DNA from: Sipunculus nudus
Taxonomy: Eukaryota; Annelida; Sipuncula; Golfingiida; Sipunculidae
Reading direction: 5' to 3'
Length of the DNA: 64,000 nt
NCBI GenBank assembly: GCA_026874595.1
Contig: CM049320.1
Span: 19,789,714-19,853,713, forward strand
Shown here piece by piece: positions 60,001 through 64,000 of this stretch (the stretch's first letter is position 1; every line of letters begins with the position of its first letter). The position numbers were made by a program, and so were the translations under genes. Under the pieces are notes generated by a model, which was given only the letters and a program-made list of their open reading frames with translations, was not told the origin of the DNA and searched no databases.

Positions 60001-62472
60001 ATACCCGTACGTTTGCTTAATATTTACCTGAAGATGGCGATGAGTAGGTTGAGCAGAAGTATGTTTGTAATGAGCATGTAGACGCCGAGCAGTAAGGGGA
60101 CAATCCAGCTGTGACAGAGACGTATGTTTGAGGGGTCACTCAGTGCTTCTCTTCTGCTAAGTGTACATGTCCTATTGTCCACGGAGCCTTTGGCTGCAAC
60201 ATAGACATATATACATATTTACAGGAATATACTGACTCTAGTGAAAGGACACCATTTTGTCACTTTTCTCCATTTAACAATCGCTTTCTAATTCTTCTCA
60301 CGAGTATGTTCTTAAAATAAACTGAATAAGTTATCTTCAATAAACTGGTATAATAAAACAATATTTAGAATTATATTCGAGTTTCTATCAGAACTATCAT
60401 TCTGTCTTTATCTATAAATGGGGCAAATGATAAAAATAGTGGCACGGCATCTGTTAGCCGTACGGCGCAACTTCTTAATGAAGCCATTTCAAGCTTCAAA
60501 CAGGCCTCCGCCTGTATTTCTACTTTTATGCTGCTTCTTCTTGTTTTGGAGGTGTTCTGCGTGCGCTATATCGAATCTCTAGTCAATGTATTCATCGTTA
60601 ACAGACCCACGTGGACCGTGTTTATTCACATACGGAACTATAACATCGTATTAAACTGACATTTAATTTGTATGACATTTTGACCTCATCTTACTCAGAC
60701 CTCTAAGAAAAAAATCGGTGTGTATTTTCTTATTGCGTAATTTTATTTTTTTTATGTGCCAGGATTTTGTTTTCTACTTGTTCACACCAGAAAAAAATGC
60801 AGGATGTTTTGAAACTACAGAACAGAAATGTCATCAGTCCCATGTGATATTATGTAGAATTTCTCAAACGGATAAAATACAAAACCGATTTTCTTTTTTA
60901 TCACCTAAATGGCGTTACCTCACCCGTCTCCTTTTACTTTACGAGTCTTAGACATAGACTGTGAAGTTAACAACAGAAGTGGGAGGCTCGCCATAGTTTG
61001 ATCATGGACCATATATACCCTAGGCCAGCTGGTAACCAAGTCAAGCCTCCCCCACCCCCATCTCGACACAAAGCGCAGTCTACGTTATCATGGGGATGTT
61101 AATAGGTTAGTCTACTTACAGTAACTGAGGGGTGTATGTATGTAAGATTGTAAGGGTATATGGAATATCCTACAATTAAACACCGTAACGGTAAACCACG
61201 TGAACCTAAACGAGTGACGTAAAACCACGTCATATTTTGTACACCTACCATCCTCGAGGTCTTCTAAGAACAGCTCCCCGTACATTTGCCAATATGGCCG
61301 CCAGATGATATCAACCAGCAGGTTCAGAGAGGCAGGGCGGTTTGGATCAAGTAAAGCTTGAAAGGCTATACCGAAACTGAAGATGAAAACCGCCATGATC
61401 AAGATGAACTGGAACAGGTCCCTAAGCTGCAAATAAAAGAGGATAAATAAAGGGTATAATTTATGACGGGTGTTTTTCATTTAACTGTTCTGTTCCGGTT
61501 ACTAACGGACGTTGATGTGAAAGGTGTGAGTAAATTACGACGGTCTGTATCAAGGGTAAATCAATTAACTAAAAGAAATATTTAAGTCATGCTCCAGTCA
61601 TTCCTTCTAATAATAAAAAAAAATAAATATTCTTATAAAGGAACAGCAATGATCAAAGTATGCAACTTATGCATAGTCCGATTTTTTTTCAGTCTCGGCT
61701 TTTCTTTCCATAAATGAGTGGTATACAGAGAAGAGACTGAAGCGATTAAGAGTAAATAGCGCATTCTTCATACTTCACCTATGTTAGTCACCTCTTACAG
61801 TAGAATCCCTGGGAAAGTCAATTTAAAATTAAACCAATAGTTGTTTCACATGCAAAGTAGAACCTACAATGCATACACCATTTTACACCTCGTACAGAGT
61901 TCTTTCTGAGGATATCTGTAGTTATGAAATAGTTTAATACTTTTGAAAATGTTATTTTTTAAAAAGGCAAAAGACTTTAAACAACAGGAGGTAACAGCAA
62001 AGCCCTTTTAGTGGGCTATTATCATACTACATAGCAATATATCAAACCCATTCTTTGTTTTGTTCTTCCTCTGTCATATTACCCTTTAACTTAAAATTGA
62101 ATTTTGATTTAATAAAAAGAATAATATTATTACCATAGCCCTGATAGTGATTATCCTTGGTCCAAGCTGAGGAAGGATGTAACCATATCTGAGAATCCGG
62201 AAGTAGAACAGCATCAGGGTCAGGGAATAGAGCATGCGCACAATGTAGAAGTCGACAGAGGGCAGCACAAATCTGAGTATGACGGAAGCAAGGAACGAGA
62301 GCAACATGAGGCCGTCCAGCTGGTTCCAGCGGTCAGCCAGCCAGCACTGTATCTTATGCCAGCCAATGAAAAACATGAAGCGCTCCTGGATGTACCATGT
62401 ATTATTCCAGCTTCTCCCGTACTCCAGTATCCTCATCTCGTACATGGGATTGGATACTTTTCGGAACATGAG
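57045..62472 (-). CDS. TRPM-family cation channel paralogue, C-terminal seven exons (gene continues right of the window)
   Basis: Exons in coding order: 62472-62134, 61426-61249, 60193-60028, 59776-59406, 58842-58722, 58071-57970, 57429-57045. The first six have the same lengths (339, 178, 166, 371, 121, 102) and phases as exons 19-24 of gene 1. They encode the stretch before S3 with N..D Ca2+-site residues in RWNQLDGL, then S4, S5, the pore WQMYGELFLED, the loop cysteines in NRTC and RLCHSW, S6, the TRP segment IWRYNLYDL and a basic linker. The last exon adds a coiled coil (LSLEMQAVHDRMNNM) and, unlike gene 1, about 60 more residues with a very basic KKEKKRSRKHKRKSS and an acidic end. Like gene 1 it has no kinase or Nudix domain. 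S1, S2 and the whole N-terminal region should lie to the right; I found no further exon between 62473 and 64000. Confidence 0.92.
57740..57905 (-). mobile_element. Possible tRNA-derived SINE in TRPM gene 2 intron
   Basis: On the minus strand there is TTAGTGGTTGGGGTTCC (A-box-like) and GGGTTTGATTACTC (B-box-like), at tRNA-like spacing. Weaker than the other SINEs in the window. Confidence 0.4.
58886..59080. mobile_element. 195-base hAT-type MITE in TRPM gene 2 intron
   Basis: Perfect 15-base terminal inverted repeat CAGGCGCGGATCCAG / CTGGATCCGCGCCTG. The centre has a run of 13 G at 58956-58968 and two related GATCCCCC..CTT..ACCAA.GACCTT segments. Ends of this type (CAGGGGCGGATCCAG) are common among animal hAT MITEs. 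A likely end of a related copy, CCTGGATCCGCCATTG, is at 39075-39090 in gene 1. Confidence 0.75.
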
Positions 62473-64000
62473 CTATAATTAAAACGATGTTTAGTGTGGT
62501 TAAGGTTGTAAAGTTTCTCCCAACAATCATATAAATCAGCACACGAAAAAAAAATTTAAATCACCAAAAAGGCCGAAATATCCGTCCAATATTGGACATA
62601 CTGCCAGTCTGATGGATTAATGTGATATATAAAGAACCAGGGTTGCATGGGATAGTAACTATTAAATAAGTCTGCGGGGCAATTTTTTTTCTGATTTATC
62701 ATTTATAATTATAAGTGTAAGGTTGCATATTATTCCTGCCTTTACGCAAGCACTTCTCAAAATATATGGGAATCTTATTTGTTTCATCAGTCATTTACCA
62801 GGTATGGAATAATGGTAATAATACTCACTTAACTGAACATGTGACAGAAATAATAGCTTTTTAAAGTATTAGTAATAAACATAAAATAACTGCATTAATA
62901 AGTGATAGAACAATATAATAGGATAATGTACATTACTTTCCATTTCAGTAAATTCATGATGTATATAAGCAGATAAAACACATATTTTTCTGGCCCAGTG
63001 ATGCCTAGGATTTGCCTATATTTTTAAGGTAAGCAAGGGCCAGCAGTTATCTTCAGGCGATGGCCATGGGTGTTCATCAATTTACGAAACAGGTTTCATC
63101 CAGGATATAGCAATGCAGCTTTGCCACCTAGAGCTAAACGGCTTTTGATGATTTAATTAATCACTGATAAACACAGACATAAACGCCAAACATTAATCAT
63201 ACTACAATGTTCAGACTAATTAATATACTTATTGCGGCTCATGTGTGCTCCTTTCTTTCTCCCACCTCAACAAATAAGGCATACTTACATTATTCAACAG
63301 TCATCCACAAGTAAATATGTTGTCATCAGGTAAAATGAGCCTCATAACGACCATATTCATGGTTAATTTGCATCTGCCTACCTGGAACGCGTTACTACAC
63401 TTACATGGAAGAATAAACAGTTATTTTCATGTTACTTTAAAAGCTACTGTGTAATATTTCGGTTGTTTGTGTATAAGACTCATCTTTGTCAAATACAAAC
63501 CCTATTTGTATAAATGTTAGTGCAGCTGTATGGGTATTTCTGCCATTATGTTAGTCACGTGGGTAGTAAGGTATTTCTGCCGCCTTGGCAACTACCGCCA
63601 GAAACGGTGGCAGAAATTGCAATGCACGAAACTTGCCAACCCCGTAAAGAACTATACAATCGCGATGGGGACAACCAAATGTTTTCCCTTATGTTGATAA
63701 ACGTTAAGCCTTTTTGTAGGTCATAGTGACTTGACTTAGCAACTTCTGTATCATTTAGAAGCAAGAAAACGAGTGAGATTTTCTCACCTAATCCTAGTGG
63801 CATATGGGTAGCCTGTTAATAGTGCAGTCAAATTATAGCTTTGGGGTAGTAAGTACCTCCGATGTCTTATATAGGTTTATTTTATGGCAGTTTCAGAAAT
63901 GCACAAACTTTAACCAAGCTTTTCCCACCAGCAGAAAATAAAGCCCTAGGGTATATACCGCCATCCTGTAAAGAAGTTGAAAACCACGGGACCAGGGTCA
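62473..64000. other. Intron sequence of TRPM gene 2 up to the window edge
   Basis: No exon with S1/S2 similarity was found on the minus strand. AT-rich DNA with a short imperfect hairpin near 63568-63624 (ATTTCTGCCGCC against GGTGGCAGAAAT). Open frames near 63.5-63.8 kb lack family features. Confidence 0.5.

Noticed and set aside
63514-63803. S1/S2 exon of TRPM gene 2 near the right edge
   Set aside because: No minus-strand frame matches the EWLLLAWVF or EADQ pattern of gene 1; open frames here have no TRPM similarity.

Overview
The window looks like nuclear DNA of an intron-rich, AT-rich invertebrate animal, most likely a mollusc, possibly a bivalve. The basis is GT-AG introns with short exons, animal-type TRPM channel and beta-1,3-galactosyltransferase genes, tRNA-derived SINEs, relics of Ty3/gypsy and LINE elements, and a GTGACC-rich repeat ending in a GAC-type tail and hairpin, a repeat style I associate with bivalves. 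The phylum is inferred; nothing here proves it.

Left third (1-14 kb): a partial but uninterrupted gypsy gag frame runs off the left edge on the minus strand. A small orphan open frame lies at 4.1-4.3 kb. An intact single-exon galactosyltransferase gene (6351-7613) has a TATA box and sits back-to-back with a decayed gypsy gag/integrase relic.

Centre (14.6-26.6 kb): one large imperfect inverted repeat with arms of about 5.6 and 5.9 kb around a 441-base spacer. Each arm carries the gypsy relic, a dead copy of the galactosyltransferase gene, its 3' flank, and an inserted 1.13-kb element with terminal inverted repeats. The 102-codon frame in that element is open in one arm and stopped in the other. 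The unit at 5.0-9.3 kb is a third, separate copy without the insertion and has the only intact gene.

Middle (26.6-36.5 kb): LINE relics, minisatellites, MITE-like elements, microsatellites, and one candidate spliced transcript of unknown nature (28.6-30.5 kb).

Right (36.5-64 kb): two TRPM-family cation channel genes, tail to tail. The plus-strand gene is complete: TATA box, 25 coding exons whose phases all agree, 1441 codons, and a poly(A) signal. The minus-strand paralogue shows only its last seven coding exons, from S3 to the C terminus, and continues past the right edge. Both lack a C-terminal enzyme domain. They combine Ca2+-site residues typical of TRPM2/4/5/8 with a Gly-Glu selectivity filter typical of TRPM1/3/6/7.
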